From Tragulus kanchil (Eukaryota > Chordata > Mammalia > Artiodactyla > Tragulidae): a stretch of 64,000 nt of DNA. Each line of letters begins with the position of its first letter. Position 1 is the stretch's first letter. The position numbers and the translations under genes were made by a program. The stretch lies in NCBI GenBank assembly GCA_022376925.1, contig JAIOJX010000004.1:173691501-173755500 (forward strand), written 5' to 3'. Below the pieces are notes generated by a model. The model worked only from the letters and a program-made list of their open reading frames with translations. It was not told the DNA's origin and ran no database searches. Of this stretch, positions 31,866 to 43,930 are shown piece after piece.

Positions 31866-32595
31866 TGGTAACACTCAACTCAGGGCATGACACTAACTGA
31901 GTGTGCACCAGCGTGAGCTGTTGTTGGCGTGTTATTCTGAACAAGAGTGCCCCGTGGCTATCAGAGGGCCCGGGGAGAAGTTCCCGCCCCAAGGCCTGAG
32001 TGAGCCTTACCCCTACCTCACCCGCACACGTACGCCTCCATGGCCTCACACCTGCTTCCTCGCTGGGCCTCGCGCTGGGCCGCGTGTGTCCCTTGTCCGT
32101 TTGGGCTCCAGAGTTTGCACCTGCTGTTCCCTCGGTCTCTTTCCCCTGCTTGCCCGCCCCTCCCCCAGCACAGGGCTGCCCCCCACCCCTGCTCCATCTT
32201 CAGGCTCAGCCCCCGGCGGCCCCTCCTGGAGGCTTCCTGCCACGATGCCGCGCTTCTCTGCACAGCACCCACCCTGAGCCCGCCTCCCCTCCGTCTCCCC
32301 TCTCCAGTCAGCCTCTCACTCTGGAAGCCGAGCCTGCCACTTCTTCATGCCTCCCCGCCATCCCCACCTTTTTAATTAAAAAAGTTACATATGCACATGA
32401 TTATGGATAACGCATATGCAAATCTTATGGAAACGTGTAAAAGGAAGAGTAAACGCCGCCTCCGCTCCCATCCCCCCGCGGCAGCGCCTCTCCCGTGAGC
32501 CAGCGGCTGTTCTGGTTTCCCTTTATAACTCGAAATAATACACTTCACCTCTTCCTTATCGACTTCACGCAGTCTCTGCTCTGGCACCTGCTCCG

Positions 32596-33316
32596 AATCA
32601 CAGCCTCCCTCGCCCACGCTCGCCCTCCCGCCGCGCCACCTCCGCTGGTATTTGCCTCTCAGGACCGGCTCCACTGACTCTGGGATTTACACCGGGGACG
32701 TCGGCCCTCTCTCTCCTGGACTGTGGTCCCTTCTGGACTCTGGCGTCCTCTGCCTGCGTCCCCGTCAAGCCGGCAGCCAGGGAGCCGGTCGGGCCAGGAG
32801 GCGCCCTTTGCTCGAAGCTCCCAACACACACTTGCATCCAGAGTCAAGCCCAGACTCGGCCACGGCCTCCAGAGCAGTGCGACCGGCTCTGGGGTCTGTC
32901 TCGCCCTCCACGTCCCTCTGACCCCCCTCCGTGACCCCCAGTCCAGCATCACTGGCCCCTCTCATGTCCTCAGTCCTGGCCCCACACCAGCCCCTCCCCG
33001 GGCGGGAGGTAGGCTCCCCTCCGGCTCCTTCTTACCACCCAGTCCTGGCGTCCAGTGCCCCGCCCCAGGCTCCCCGCCTGTCCACGCTCAGCTCCCACTC
33101 GACGCTCTCTGCCCAAGGGCCCTGGGCAGCTGTGGGCCATCCTGGCGTTTCCCTCCTGTGTCCTGGCTTTCTTTGTCTGCCCCACCCACTCCGGGGACCA
33201 CTTCACTGGCCAGGGAGGGTGGAACGAGCAACGACCATCCATCTGCGCTCTGTCAGTGAACCAGGCCTAGAGCTGGGAGTTAATGAAGAGGGCTTATGAC
33301 GTTAGCAGCATGTAAA
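32596..33316. other. Unique pyrimidine-rich stretch
   Basis: Unduplicated C/T-rich DNA between duplications 10 and 11. The plus frame at 32723-33259 (178 codons) is serine/proline-rich with no motif I recognise. No gene is claimed. Confidence 0.5.
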
Positions 33317-35433
33317 AGCTATTCCCTGGGGACCCGTGAAGCATGATTGGACCTGCAGACTAGCAGGTGTGATTCCAGCTCTTGGAAACATGCTGCTGGG
33401 AGGAGAACCAGCCTGTCGCTGAGCGCCTTGCTCAGGTCCTCTGCGGCTCCCGTGGCCCGGGCTGCCCGCGCTCCCGTGCAGCCTGCCTGCTCGCCTGGAA
33501 ACGTGTGTGCAGGCAGCCCGGCCCAGGGCAGGGGGCCCTGGATGCCCGCTCCTCGTCCACAGGAGCCTCTGGTTGGCCTTTATCCTGCCGACGGTTCAGC
33601 TCGTGCAAGATTCTGTTCAAAACCTGCGCCTCCGAAACCTGGCGACCGTTATTCCACCCTCTTCCTGCCCCTCTGACCTCTGGGGAGCAATCCGACCCGG
33701 TCTGGCCCCCATCACCCTGTCTGACTGCTTCCTCCCAGAGGGAGCTCTCGGGGTGCTCTCTTCCCGTGGCCACTCTGGCGTCGCCGGCTCCCGGGAGGCA
33801 CCCCTGCCCTCATTATTTCTTAACCTCGGCTTTCCTCTCCCTGTCCCCGCCCTCTCCCAGGAGCTGTTCCCAGAGGCTCAGGAAGCCTGAGATCAAATGT
33901 GCACATCCGTGAATCCTTGCACCTCCGTCTCTTTCGTCCTTTGGTCCTGTGCGCCCACGTTACTTGGCGGGAGGTTCTTCCAGAGCCCCAGCCCGACTTC
34001 CTGCGGGGGCCTGTGGGGCCTGTGGGGCCTGAGCCCAGCCGCTGGACTGTCCGGTCAACATCTCGTGTTCTGCCTTGCTTCCCTCTCATCGCTCGGGACC
34101 TGGGCAGACCCCAGTGGATCCCCGGCCTATTGCCCCCTGACCACTTCTAGCCTTTGAGCTTGGACTTCTCCGGGCCCTGCCAGGGCGACCCCAACTTCCT
34201 CTCTGCTCTCTTCCTCTTCTCCTCCTCCGATCTTTCCAGCCCACGCTGTCCAGCCTGCAGGGGAGCCCGCTGCGGCTCCCTTCTCCCATCAGGTGGTCAT
34301 CCTCACCCCTGCATGGTTTCTTTCTATCTCAATTAAAAATTAAAAAAAAAAAAATCTATGTTGGCATGCGTAGCAGCTTAAGCTATTCCCTGGGGACCCG
34401 TGAAGCATGATTGGACCTGCAGACTAGCAGGTGTGATTCCAGCTCTTGGAAACATGCTGCTGGGAGGAGAACCAGCCTGTCGCTGAGCGCCTTGCTCAGG
34501 TCCTCTGCGGCTCCCGTGGCCCGGGCTGCCCGCGCTCCCGTGCAGCCTGCCTGCTCGCCTGGAAACGTGTGTGCAGGCAGCCCGGCCCAGGGCAGGGGGC
34601 CCCGGATGCCCGCTCCTCGTCCACAGGAGCCTCTGGTTGGCCTTTATCCTGCCGACGGTTCAGCTCGTGCAAGATTCTGTTCAAAACCTGCGCCTCCGAA
34701 ACCTGGCGACCGTTATTCCACCCTCTTCCTGCCCCTCTGACCTCTGGGGAGCAATCCGACCCGGTCTGGCCCCCATCACCCTGTCTGACTGCTTCCTCCC
34801 AGAGGGAGCTCTCGGGGTGCTCTCTTCCCGTGGCCACTCTGGCGTCGCCGGCTCCCGGGAGGCACCCCTGCCCTCATTATTTCTTAACCTCGGCTTTCCT
34901 CTCCCTGTCCCCGCCCTCTCCCAGGAGCTGTTCCCAGAGGCTCAGGAAGCCTGAGATCAAATGTGCACATCCGTGAATCCTTGCACCTCCGTCTCTTTCG
35001 TCCTTTGGTCCTGTGCGCCCACGTTACTTGGCGGGAGGTTCTTCCAGAGCCCCAGCCCGACTTCCTGCGGGGGCCTGTGGGGCCTGTGGGGCCTGAGCCC
35101 AGCCGCTGGACTGTCCGGTCAACATCTCGTGTTCTGCCTTGCTTCCCTCTCATCGCTCGGGACCTGGGCAGACCCCAGTGGATCCCCGGCCTATTGCCCC
35201 CTGACCACTTCTAGCCTTTGAGCTTGGACTTCTCCGGGCCCTGCCAGGGCGACCCCAACTTCCTCTCTGCTCTCTTCCTCTTCTCCTCCTCCGATCTTTC
35301 CAGCCCACGCTGTCCAGCCTGCAGGGGAGCCCGCTGCGGCTCCCTTCTCCCATCAGGTGGTCATCCTCACCCCTGCATGGTTTCTTTCTATCTCAATTAA
35401 AAATTAAAAAAAAAAAAATCTATGTTGGCATGC
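33317..35433. repeat. Duplication 11: unit of 1064 bp, 33317-34369 and 34381-35433
   Basis: Two head-to-tail copies at a constant offset of 1064. I saw one difference, a T/C at a CpG near 33539/34603. The linker 34370-34380 ('gtagcagctta') is a contracted form of the flank before copy A ('gttagcagcatgtaaa' at 33301). The unit ends in an A-run (34342-34353 and 35406-35418) that belongs to an antisense or adjacent SINE tail. No gene is seen. Confidence 0.96.
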
Positions 35434-35520
35434 AGGATCCCAGCTCCCCGACCAGGGATCAAACCACAGCCCTGCAGTGAAAGCGGGGAGTCAACCGCTG
35501 GACCGCCAGGGGGGCCTCCC
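35425..35520 (-). mobile_element. Short CHR-type SINE, antisense
   Basis: 'gaccagggatcaaaccacag' at 35450 and 'ctggaccgccaggggggcc' near 35498 are the antisense box-B and head of a short tRNA-derived SINE. The end of duplication 11 and the start of duplication 12 both cut through it. Only about 25 bases of it recur, at 36594-36615. Confidence 0.8.
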
Positions 35521-35799
35521 CGCACGTTTTCTGTTCTCAGCAGCCCTGAGCGGGCAGCGCGGAGTCCCAGAGGCTGGTGTGCCGCCCTAACAGGGTGTCT
35601 TGGCTATTTTTCCTGTCTAGTGAGTTTACAATGTTTCTATTTCTTTCCTCTAAAGTAAATATTAAGGCATGGCTTTCCTCCCTGGCTTAATCGGGAGCCC
35701 AGTCCTCTGTCACCCAGTCATCTGTCAGGCACGCGAGGTTCACCTGCCCCTGGCAGCTCCGGGGGCGCCGGGCCAGGAGGGTGCCGGCTGGGGATGATG

Positions 35800-36020
35800 T
35801 GCGCGTGCTCAGCGGCTCAGCCCTGTCTGACTCTTTGCGACCCCGTAGACCGTCGCCCGCCAGGCTCCTCTGTCCGTGGAATTCTTCAGGCACAGATACT
35901 GGAATGGGTTCCCACGCCCTCCTCCGGGAGATCTTCCTGACCCAGGGATCAAACCCGCGTCTCTTACGTTTTCTGCAGTGGCGGGTGAATTCTTTACCAC
36001 AAGCGCCACTTGGGAAGCTC
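35800..36020 (-). mobile_element. Bov-tA SINE, antisense (copy A)
   Basis: 'tgactctttgcgaccccgta' at 35829, 'gacccagggatcaaacccgc' near 35939 and 'ttctttaccacaagcgccac' at 35989. The minus frame VALVVKNSPATAENVRDAG is the standard Bov-tA translation. Confidence 0.92.
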
Positions 36021-36893
36021 TGGGGAACAATCAGGCTGCAGAGGAAGAAGAAGGTGGGCTAAGGGTCACGAGACTCTGGTTTGAAACTTTCAGCGTGGTG
36101 TCTGACCTTCAGGAACTCCTTCCACTGCTCTGAGCCACGGCTCCTGCTTGTCTGAAAATACAATGTTCCTGCTCCCAGGAGCTGCTGTGTGAGTCCAACA
36201 GGTGGTAAGTGAGAGCAGAGCCTGAGGATGGGAGGCTGCAGGGAGGTGGCTCATCACGGCCGCGTTAGCATGCATCAGTTCTGCCATCCACGTGGATGCC
36301 CCGCTGGCCGCTCCCGTTGGCCAAGAGCTCCGAGTTCAGGCTATCAGCATTCGGTAGGATCCATTGATTTGATGAACGTCCATGCTACTCAGCAGCCCTC
36401 CGCAGAGGGGAACGTGGGCTAGAGAGTAATTATAATCAAGTTTGAGGAAAGCTGATGGTATTAATGAAAATCATTACACTCCTGGCAGCTAATCCCAGCC
36501 AAGGGAGGGCTCGACTCTGCTTGAATGTCTCCTTTTCCGGTTCTGCTCTCAATCAGGAACACTTTCAATTCACCCGGTCCTGGGGAGGCCTATGGACCGC
36601 CAGGGGGGCCTCCCCGCACGTTTTCTGTTCTCAGCAGCCCTGAGCGGGCAGCGCGGAGTCCCAGAGGCTGGTGTGCCGCCCTAACAGGGTGTCTTGGCTA
36701 TTTTTCCTGTCTAGTGAGTTTACAATGTTTCTATTTCTTTCCTCTAAAGTAAATATTAAGGCATGGCTTTCCTCCCTGGCTTAATCGGGAGCCCAGTCCT
36801 CTGTCACCCAGTCATCTGTCAGGCACGCGAGGTTCACCTGCCCCTGGCAGCTCCGGGGGCGCCGGGCCAGGAGGGTGCCGGCTGGGGATGATG

Positions 36894-37114
36894 TGCGCGT
36901 GCTCAGCGGCTCAGCCCTGTCTGACTCTTTGCGACCCCGTAGACCGTCGCCCGCCAGGCTCCTCTGTCCGTGGAATTCTTCAGGCACAGATACTGGAATG
37001 GGTTCCCACGCCCTCCTCCGGGAGATCTTCCTGACCCAGGGATCAAACCCGCGTCTCTTACGTTTTCTGCAGTGGCGGGTGAATTCTTTACCACAAGCGC
37101 CACTTGGGAAGCTC
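36894..37114 (-). mobile_element. Bov-tA SINE, antisense (copy B)
   Basis: Duplicate of 35800-36020 carried in copy B of duplication 12. Confidence 0.92.
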
Positions 37115-37662
37115 TGGGGAACAATCAGGCTGCAGAGGAAGAAGAAGGTGGGCTAAGGGTCACGAGACTCTGGTTTGAAACTTTCAGCGTGGTGTCTGAC
37201 CTTCAGGAACTCCTTCCACTGCTCTGAGCCACGGCTCCTGCTTGTCTGAAAATACAATGTTCCTGCTCCCAGGAGCTGCTGTGTGAGTCCAACAGGTGGT
37301 AAGTGAGAGCAGAGCCTGAGGATGGGAGGCTGCAGGGAGGTGGCTCATCACGGCCGCGTTAGCATGCATCAGTTCTGCCATCCACGTGGATGCCCCGCTG
37401 GCCGCTCCCGTTGGCCAAGAGCTCCGAGTTCAGGCTATCAGCATTCGGTAGGATCCATTGATTTGATGAACGTCCATGCTACTCAGCAGCCCTCCGCAGA
37501 GGGGAACGTGGGCTAGAGAGTAATTATAATCAAGTTTGAGGAAAGCTGATGGTATTAATGAAAATCATTACACTCCTGGCAGCTAATCCCAGCCAAGGGA
37601 GGGCTCGACTCTGCTTGAATGTCTCCTTTTCCGGTTCTGCTCTCAATCAGGAACACTTTCAA

Positions 37663-38484
37663 ATGCCTTGTGGGGGAGAGGCCGGCTTCTCATACCCATG
37701 CCGGCCCTTCCCAGCGTGGCAGGCAGAGCAGCAGGACGGTGGGCCTACATCCTACCAGCCGCATTCCGGACATCCTCTGGGACTTTCCGCCACCTGTCTC
37801 TCCACACCCATCTGTCCCTCTTGGAAAAGCTGGTCAGACTCTCTGATGAAAGCACCTGCCAGATGCGGGGGCCCAGGCCTTCTCGCCGGGCTGGACCAGG
37901 TCCTTCCGTCCCGCTGAGCACACTTCCCTGGCTCGCGTCACCCCCAGGACTAAACCCACCTTCCGGCGAGGTCTGTCTGATCTGCTTCCCCACGCCCCCT
38001 CCCACTGGCCCTGCAGCCCCTCCCTCCGGCGACCCTGTGCCCCCCGGCACGCCAGGGTCCACGTCGCCCCTGGAGCCTCGGTCCACACCGCCCGCTCCAC
38101 GCGGGTGCTCACCCTCCCTCGTCCTCCTCGCCGCTCCTCCTCCCCTGCCCACACCCGGCCCCTGCCCTGGCCTGCCAGGGACGAGAGCTCAGTCCGGACC
38201 TCTGCCCTCCGCGGCGTCCCCAGCAGGCTCGGCAGAGGGCTCCTCCCTCACCGCGTGGAGAAGGTCAGCTGTTCCATCTGCCTTCTCCCACCTGCCCAGG
38301 GCCCTCTCCCCACCGCGTCTGAACCGCGAGGCAGCCTCCCCCCGGCCTCCAAGCAGGTCCCAAGCGGCCCGCTGCTGCAGCTCTCTACGGCCATTCCCCT
38401 CGCACCTGCTTCCTGTGCCCCCACCTCCTTAGCCAGCCCCCCGAGCCCCCGGGGCCTCTCGCGTGGTGCATTTAGTGACGGGGA
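37663..38484. other. Unique C-rich stretch
   Basis: Unduplicated, C/T-rich DNA. The plus frame at 37668-38432 (254 codons) is proline/serine-rich with no recognised domain and no start context that stands out. I treat it as a composition artefact. Confidence 0.5.
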
Positions 38485-38702
38485 AGTGCTAGCTGCTCAG
38501 TCGTCTCCGACTCTTTGGGACCCCGTGGACTGTAGCCCGCCAGGCTCCTCCGTCCGTGGGATTCCCCAGACAAGAGCACTGGAGCGAGTTGCCTTGCCTT
38601 CCTCCAGAGGATCTTCCCAACCCAGGGTTCACACCCGTGCCTCTGAGGCGTCCTGCACTGGCGGACGGGTTCTTCACCGCCAGCACCGTCTGGGAAGCCC
38701 AC
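38485..38702 (-). mobile_element. Bov-tA SINE, antisense, intact
   Basis: 'gctagctgctcagtcgtctc' at 38488, 'ccgtggactgtagcccgcca' at 38523 and head complement ending 'gtctgggaagcccac'. The left edge of duplication 13 lies inside it at about 38621. Confidence 0.92.
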
Positions 38703-40815
38703 AGGACTCTGTGCAATACTGCTGGCATCACGGACCTTCGCGGGAGCCGCAGCCCGGGCCTCCGGTGCACTCGGGAGACAGTCTCAGCGCTCGCTGAGGC
38801 CCCGGGTCTGCACCATCCCCCCCGGGCCCTCTCTTCCTCGCAGGGCCCCTCCCCGCTCGACCCCACCCACCCCCGCCGGCAGCCAGCCGCGACCTCCCAG
38901 CGCTTCCTCAGGCCCAGCTCCCTGCCAGCTCCAGGCGTCTGGACGTTCCTGGACGGCCCCTCCGGGGCTCTCCGCACGGCCGACTGTCCTCTCCCTTCTG
39001 CCCACTTCACACCGGCCCCTCAGAGAAGCCGCCCCAGTGGGAACCTCGTGGAAACCAAGGGCTCGAGCACGCTTCCCCGCGAGTCACTCTGGAGTCCGGG
39101 GAAATCGGCAGCGTGTAAACACTGGAATTAGGGCGATTAACGGGAAGCGGATTCCCTGCCCATTAATTCAAGTCAGTTGCTCTTTATTTCTCCCACGGGC
39201 ACAGGGCTTTCTCCCTGCCCCACACACCGGCCCAGAGAGGGCAGCAGCCTGCGGGACGAGCCTTCGAAGAAGCCAGCAGGGCCGGGCCGGGCCGGGCCGA
39301 GGGCAGATCCCAGCCCCGCTGCACCTCCCCGCACGACCTTGAGCGAGTCCTTGCCTCTGAGTCTGCCAGTGACACCCCAAGGGTCCTCAGGGGGGCTGTG
39401 CGGGCTTTCCCAGCTTTCTGCTCTGTTTCCTCCCTTCCTCCAGGACAATGCGCCCCACTGGCGACTCTGTGTGTAGACATCCTTGCTCAGCGCCGAGCCA
39501 GGAGGCAAAGAGAAGGAAGGGTCAACTCTAAACACAGGCGAAGGGGCGTCTGGGAGGCTTCACGGAGGAGGCAGCTTCTACTGGGCTTCAAGCCCCAGGA
39601 GAACATCTCCATGCAAAAGGAAAGAACAGGGGATGAGGCTGAGCCAAGGCCTGAGGCAGGAGAGAGGAACCAGCCCCTCAAAGGCTTGGATGTGCTCAGA
39701 GCTGAGTTAGAAGCTTCCCAGGGTTCACACCGTGCCTCTGAGGCGTCCTGCACTGGCGGACGGGTTCTTCACCGCCAGCACCGTCTGGGAAGCCCACAGG
39801 ACTCTGTGCAATACTGCTGGCATCACGGACCTTCGCGGGAGCCGCAGCCCGGGCCTCCGGTGCACTCGGGAGACAGTCTCAGCGCTCGCTGAGGCCCCGG
39901 GTCTGCACCATCCCCCCCGGGCCCTCTCTTCCTCGCAGGGCCCCTCCCCGCTCGACCCCACCCACCCCCGCCGGCAGCCAGCCGCGACCTCCCAGCGCTT
40001 CCTCAGGCCCAGCTCCCTGCCAGCTCCAGGCGTCTGGACGTTCCTGGACGGCCCCTCCGGGGCTCTCCGCACGGCCGACTGTCCTCTCCCTTCTGCCCAC
40101 TTCACACCGGCCCCTCAGAGAAGCCGCCCCAGTGGGAACCTCGTGGAAACCAAGGGCTCGAGCACGCTTCCCCGCGAGTCACTCTGGAGTCCGGGGAAAT
40201 CGGCAGCGTGTAAACACTGGAATTAGGGCGATTAACGGGAAGCGGATTCCCTGCCCATTAATTCAAGTCAGTTGCTCTTTATTTCTCCCACGGGCACAGG
40301 GCTTTCTCCCTGCCCCACACACCGGCCCAGAGAGGGCAGCAGCCTGCGGGACGAGCCTTCGAAGAAGCCAGCAGGGCCGGGCCGGGCCGGGCCGAGGGCA
40401 GATCCCAGCCCCGCTGCACCTCCCCGCACGACCTTGAGCGAGTCCTTGCCTCTGAGTCTGCCAGTGACACCCCAAGGGTCCTCAGGGGGGCTGTGCGGGC
40501 TTTCCCAGCTTTCTGCTCTGTTTCCTCCCTTCCTCCAGGACAATGCGCCCCACTGGCGACTCTGTGTGTAGACATCCTTGCTCAGCGCCGAGCCAGGAGG
40601 CAAAGAGAAGGAAGGGTCAACTCTAAACACAGGCGAAGGGGCGTCTGGGAGGCTTCACGGAGGAGGCAGCTTCTACTGGGCTTCAAGCCCCAGGAGAACA
40701 TCTCCATGCAAAAAGGAAAGAACAGGGGATGAGGCTGAGCCAAGGCCTGAGGCAGGAGAGAGGGAACCAGCCCCTCAAAGGCTTGGATGTGCTCAGAGCT
40801 GAGTTAGAAGCTTCC
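38621..40815. repeat. Duplication 13: unit of about 1096 bp, 38621-39718 and 39717-40815
   Basis: Two head-to-tail copies, offset 1096, then 1095, then 1097. Copy B lacks one C within 15 bases of the join. Copy A has an A4 run where copy B has A5 (39615/40710) and lacks one G (39667/40763), both in its last 110 bases. The join is a simple overlap at 'cttccca'. Each unit contains a four-copy GGGCC microsatellite (39279-39299 and 40374-40395) and an AT-richer island near 39120-39190. No gene is seen. Confidence 0.95.
39717..39797 (-). mobile_element. Truncated Bov-tA created by the duplication boundary
   Basis: Only the last 80 bases of the SINE at 38485-38702 are present, starting exactly at the join. 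There is no target-site duplication and no A-tail at the cut, so the truncation is a by-product of duplication 13. Confidence 0.92.
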
Positions 40816-42075
40816 AGAGGCCACAGGGAACCCCTCTGGGCCTGGGCCTGGGTCAGGTGCTGGGGACCCAGGCTCAGGCCCTGCCCTCGAGGGCCTCCTC
40901 ATCTGCTCACTGTTACGTGCCCTGTCCATTCTGCGATGCGGACGCCCAGGGTTACTCTGGGTAATCAGGGAGGGCTTCCCGGAGAAGGGCAGTCCAAACG
41001 GACCCTTGTAAGCCAGGCAGGCCGAGCACGAGGCACAGGGACCAGGGCACGGCTGCGCTGCGGGAGGACTGGGGCTGGGGTGGGGGCGGCGGGAGAAGGC
41101 GTGTGAGCAGCCCCCGACGTCCAGCCCGCACCCGGAACTGAGCCGGACTCTCCCTCTGCCGATATTTGGTTATTTTCTCAGCACCTGCTCCAGGCAGCTG
41201 TTACGTTATACCATTTACCCAGGAGAGCCCTGGAGTTAGGGGAAGGGCAGGTGGCCTGCAGGGAGCGCGGCCCAAGTCGAGGGCCAGGGAAGGCTGCCCC
41301 AGGGAGGGCCCTGGGGGTCGGGCAGACGCTGGCCAGTGGGGTCTGATCCACAGCAAGGAAGGCCCAGACCCAACTGGGAGTGCGGTGGGAGGCCTGGAGG
41401 TGCGGGCAGAAGAAGGTCAGGCTTGGACTCTCAAAGGTCACTGTGGAAGGGGGATGGATAAGCCAGGCGGGGCTAGATCAGCTTGTGGCCGGAAGTTCCG
41501 GAAAGGGCTTTCCCAGACGTCACTCGGGCTGTGCGGAGTGCGGCCAGGGCTCCCCCGCCGCAGCCCCTCGCCCGGGAGGCCAGCCCCCGCCTGAGCCAGG
41601 CTGGGGCCGATGGGGAGCGAGGGGCTGCCGCCGCTGCTAGGGCCCCTGACCACGAGGTGATTATGTCTTGAGCTTTGCTTTAAAAACCTTAATGGATTTT
41701 TTCCACTCCATAAAGCCACCCTGTGGTCTAGAAATGATAATTGAGATCCGGAACAAGACGAATGCGGCTGAGAGAGCATCCGCTGCTGCTCCCCGCCACC
41801 CCCAGCCCCCTGCGATGTAGAGGGAGCTCCCTGGCCTGCCAGGCCTGCGCTCTCCCCACTGGCCCTCAGGCGCGTGGCACGAATCCCCGCTGGTGTGCCG
41901 ACACTGCAGCCCCCTGCTCGTGCTCCGTCAACAGGAGCAAACGAGGTCCTGCGGGAGGGGGCGCTGCCATTAGTAACATATGCTCTGCAAAGTTGCGTTG
42001 GGAATTCAGAGAAAGTGTTTGCAGAGTTCAGTCAGACGCCTGCAGAGGGGCCTCTTTCTGTCCTACCTGACCCGC
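40816..42075. other. Unique GC-rich stretch
   Basis: Unduplicated DNA. A repeat-like phrase, 'cagggagggcttcccggaga' at 40967, resembles an L2/MIR-age element. The AT-richer part at 41655-41740 has no recognised family. No gene is seen. Confidence 0.45.
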
Positions 42076-42289
42076 CCCCATCTCTGCACTTCCTGAGCCT
42101 ATCTTCTCCAGGTGATCACCTGACTCTCCACCCCATGAGACACCCCCTTTCACGCCCTCACACATCCCTCTTGACTTTGCACACCTCGTTCACGTGCCTA
42201 TTTGTGTCTGACTTGATAGTAGGTCTCGAATCCAGTTCTGTGAGTTCCCGTTTTGTCCTCATTGAGACTGTTCTGAATGTTATAGATCC

Positions 42290-42835
42290 TGATTGTTGTT
42301 CAGTTGCTCAGTTGTGTCCGAGGCTTTGTGACCCCCTGGCCGGCAGCACGCCCGGCTTCCCTGTCCCTGGCTGTCTCCTGGAGCTGGCTCAGACTCGTGT
42401 CCCTTGAGTCCGTGATGCCATCCAACCATCTCGTCCTCTGTCATCCCTGTTTTCATGCCCTCAGTCTTTCCCAGCATCGAGGGCGTTTCCAGTGAGTCGG
42501 CTCTTCCCATCAGGCGGCCAGGATACTGGAGCTTCAGCCTCAGTGCTTCCCATGAACATTCAGGGTTGATTTCCTTAGGATTAACTGGTTTGATTTTCTC
42601 GACATCCAAAGACACTTAAGAGTCTTCTCCAGCACCACGATTAGGAAGCATCAGTTCTTCAGCGCCCAGCCTTCGTCATGGTCCAGCTCTCACATCCACA
42701 CACAACTGCTGGAAAAACCATAGCTTTGACCAGATGGACCTTTGTCAGCAAGGCGATGTCTCTGCTTTTTAATACGCTGTCTAGGCTTGTTGTAGCTTTT
42801 CTTCCAAGGAGCAAGCTTCACTGTCTGCAGTGATT
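42290..42835 (-). mobile_element. BovB LINE fragment, antisense (copy A)
   Basis: 'gttgttcagttgctcagttg' at 42293 marks the BovA-like 3' end. 'ccatagctttgaccagatgg' at 42718 and 'gtctctgctttttaatacgc' at 42757 are BovB interior text. The minus frame at 42280-42615 is BovB-derived. Second copy at 43385-43930. Confidence 0.9.
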
Positions 42836-43139
42836 TTGGTTTCCATGTAAACATTAGGATCAGCTTATCAATCTCCATCCCCCAAACACACACACAAGCC
42901 TGCTGGGATTTGGATGTGGGTAGCATTCGATCCGGGTCAATTTCAACTTGTTACAAGCTTGAGTCTTCTAATCCACGAACACGGCACCTCTCTCCACATT
43001 TCTAAAGATCTTGATGTCTCTCAATAATGTTCTGATTTTGCCATGTGGATGTCTTACACTTCTTTCATTTGATTTGTTCTTGGCTGTTTTGTGTTTTTTG
43101 ATGTTATGAAGGATTTCTTAAAATGTCATTTTCTAATAA
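42836..43139 (-). mobile_element. L1 ORF2-region fragment, antisense (copy A)
   Basis: 'gagtcttctaatccacgaac' at 42961 and 'cttgatgtctctcaataatg' at 43011 match the familiar antisense L1 ORF2 text. Its junction with the BovB at about 42835 indicates one element inserted into, or truncated against, the other. Confidence 0.8.
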
Positions 43140-43384
43140 AGGTTGGATAGGGGCCCCCCTTTCTGTACCACCCCATCTCTGCACTTCCTGAGCCTATCTT
43201 CTCCAGGTGATCACCTGACTCTCCACCCCATGAGACACCCCCTTTCACGCCCTCACACATCCCTCTTGACTTTGCACACCTCGTTCACGTGCCTATTTGT
43301 GTCTGACTTGATAGTAGGTCTCGAATCCAGTTCTGTGAGTTCCCGTTTTGTTCTCATTGAGACTGTTCTGAATGTTATAGATCC

Positions 43385-43930
43385 TGATTGTTGTTCAGTT
43401 GCTCAGTTGTGTCCGAGGCTTTGTGACCCCCTGGCCGGCAGCACGCCCGGCTTCCCTGTCCCTGGCTGTCTCCTGGAGCTGGCTCAGACTCGTGTCCCTT
43501 GAGTCCGTGATGCCATCCAACCATCTCGTCCTCTGTCATCCCTGTTTTCATGCCCTCAGTCTTTCCCAGCATCGAGGGCGTTTCCAGTGAGTCGGCTCTT
43601 CCCATCAGGCGGCCAGGATACTGGAGCTTCAGCCTCAGTGCTTCCCATGAACATTCAGGGTTGATTTCCTTAGGATTAACTGGTTTGATTTTCTTGACAT
43701 CCAAAGACACTTAAGAGTCTTCTCCAGCACCACGATTAGGAAGCATCAGTTCTTCAGCGCCCAGCCTTCGTCATGGTCCAGCTCTCACATCCACACACAA
43801 CTGCTGGAAAAACCATAGCTTTGACCAGATGGACCTTTGTCAGCAAGGCGATGTCTCTGCTTTTTAATACGCTGTCTAGGCTTGTTGTAGCTTTTCTTCC
43901 AAGGAGCAAGCTTCACTGTCTGCAGTGATT
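43385..43930 (-). mobile_element. BovB LINE fragment, antisense (copy B)
   Basis: Duplicate of 42290-42835. Confidence 0.9.

Larger units (their letters stand above)
30344..32595. repeat. Duplication 10: unit of about 1124 bp, 30344-31468 and 31469-32595
   Basis: Two head-to-tail copies, offset 1125 falling to 1121. Copy B lacks three bases (ctg) and several G/C bases within 110 bases of the join. Copy A has shorter C runs near 31040 and lacks one base near 30910. Each unit holds a small AT-rich island ('cttaatgcatttataatcag'), a MIR remnant, and an AT-rich part with 'tttttaattaaaaaagttac' near 31249 and 32371. No gene is seen. Confidence 0.95.
35500..37662. repeat. Duplication 12: unit of 1094 bp, 35500-36568 and 36594-37662
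   Basis: Two head-to-tail copies at a constant offset of 1094, with no difference seen inside. The linker 36569-36593 looks like a blend: its first part resembles the sequence after copy B ('cttgtgggggagaggcc') and its last part the flank before copy A ('ggggagtcaaccgctgg'). Contents: an antisense Bov-tA SINE and a non-repetitive AT-rich island at 36420-36500 and 37514-37594. No gene is seen. Confidence 0.96.

Noticed and set aside
35809..36030. Minus-strand frame containing VALVVKNSPA
   Set aside because: This is the standard translation of an antisense Bov-tA SINE, seen thousands of times in ruminant genomes.
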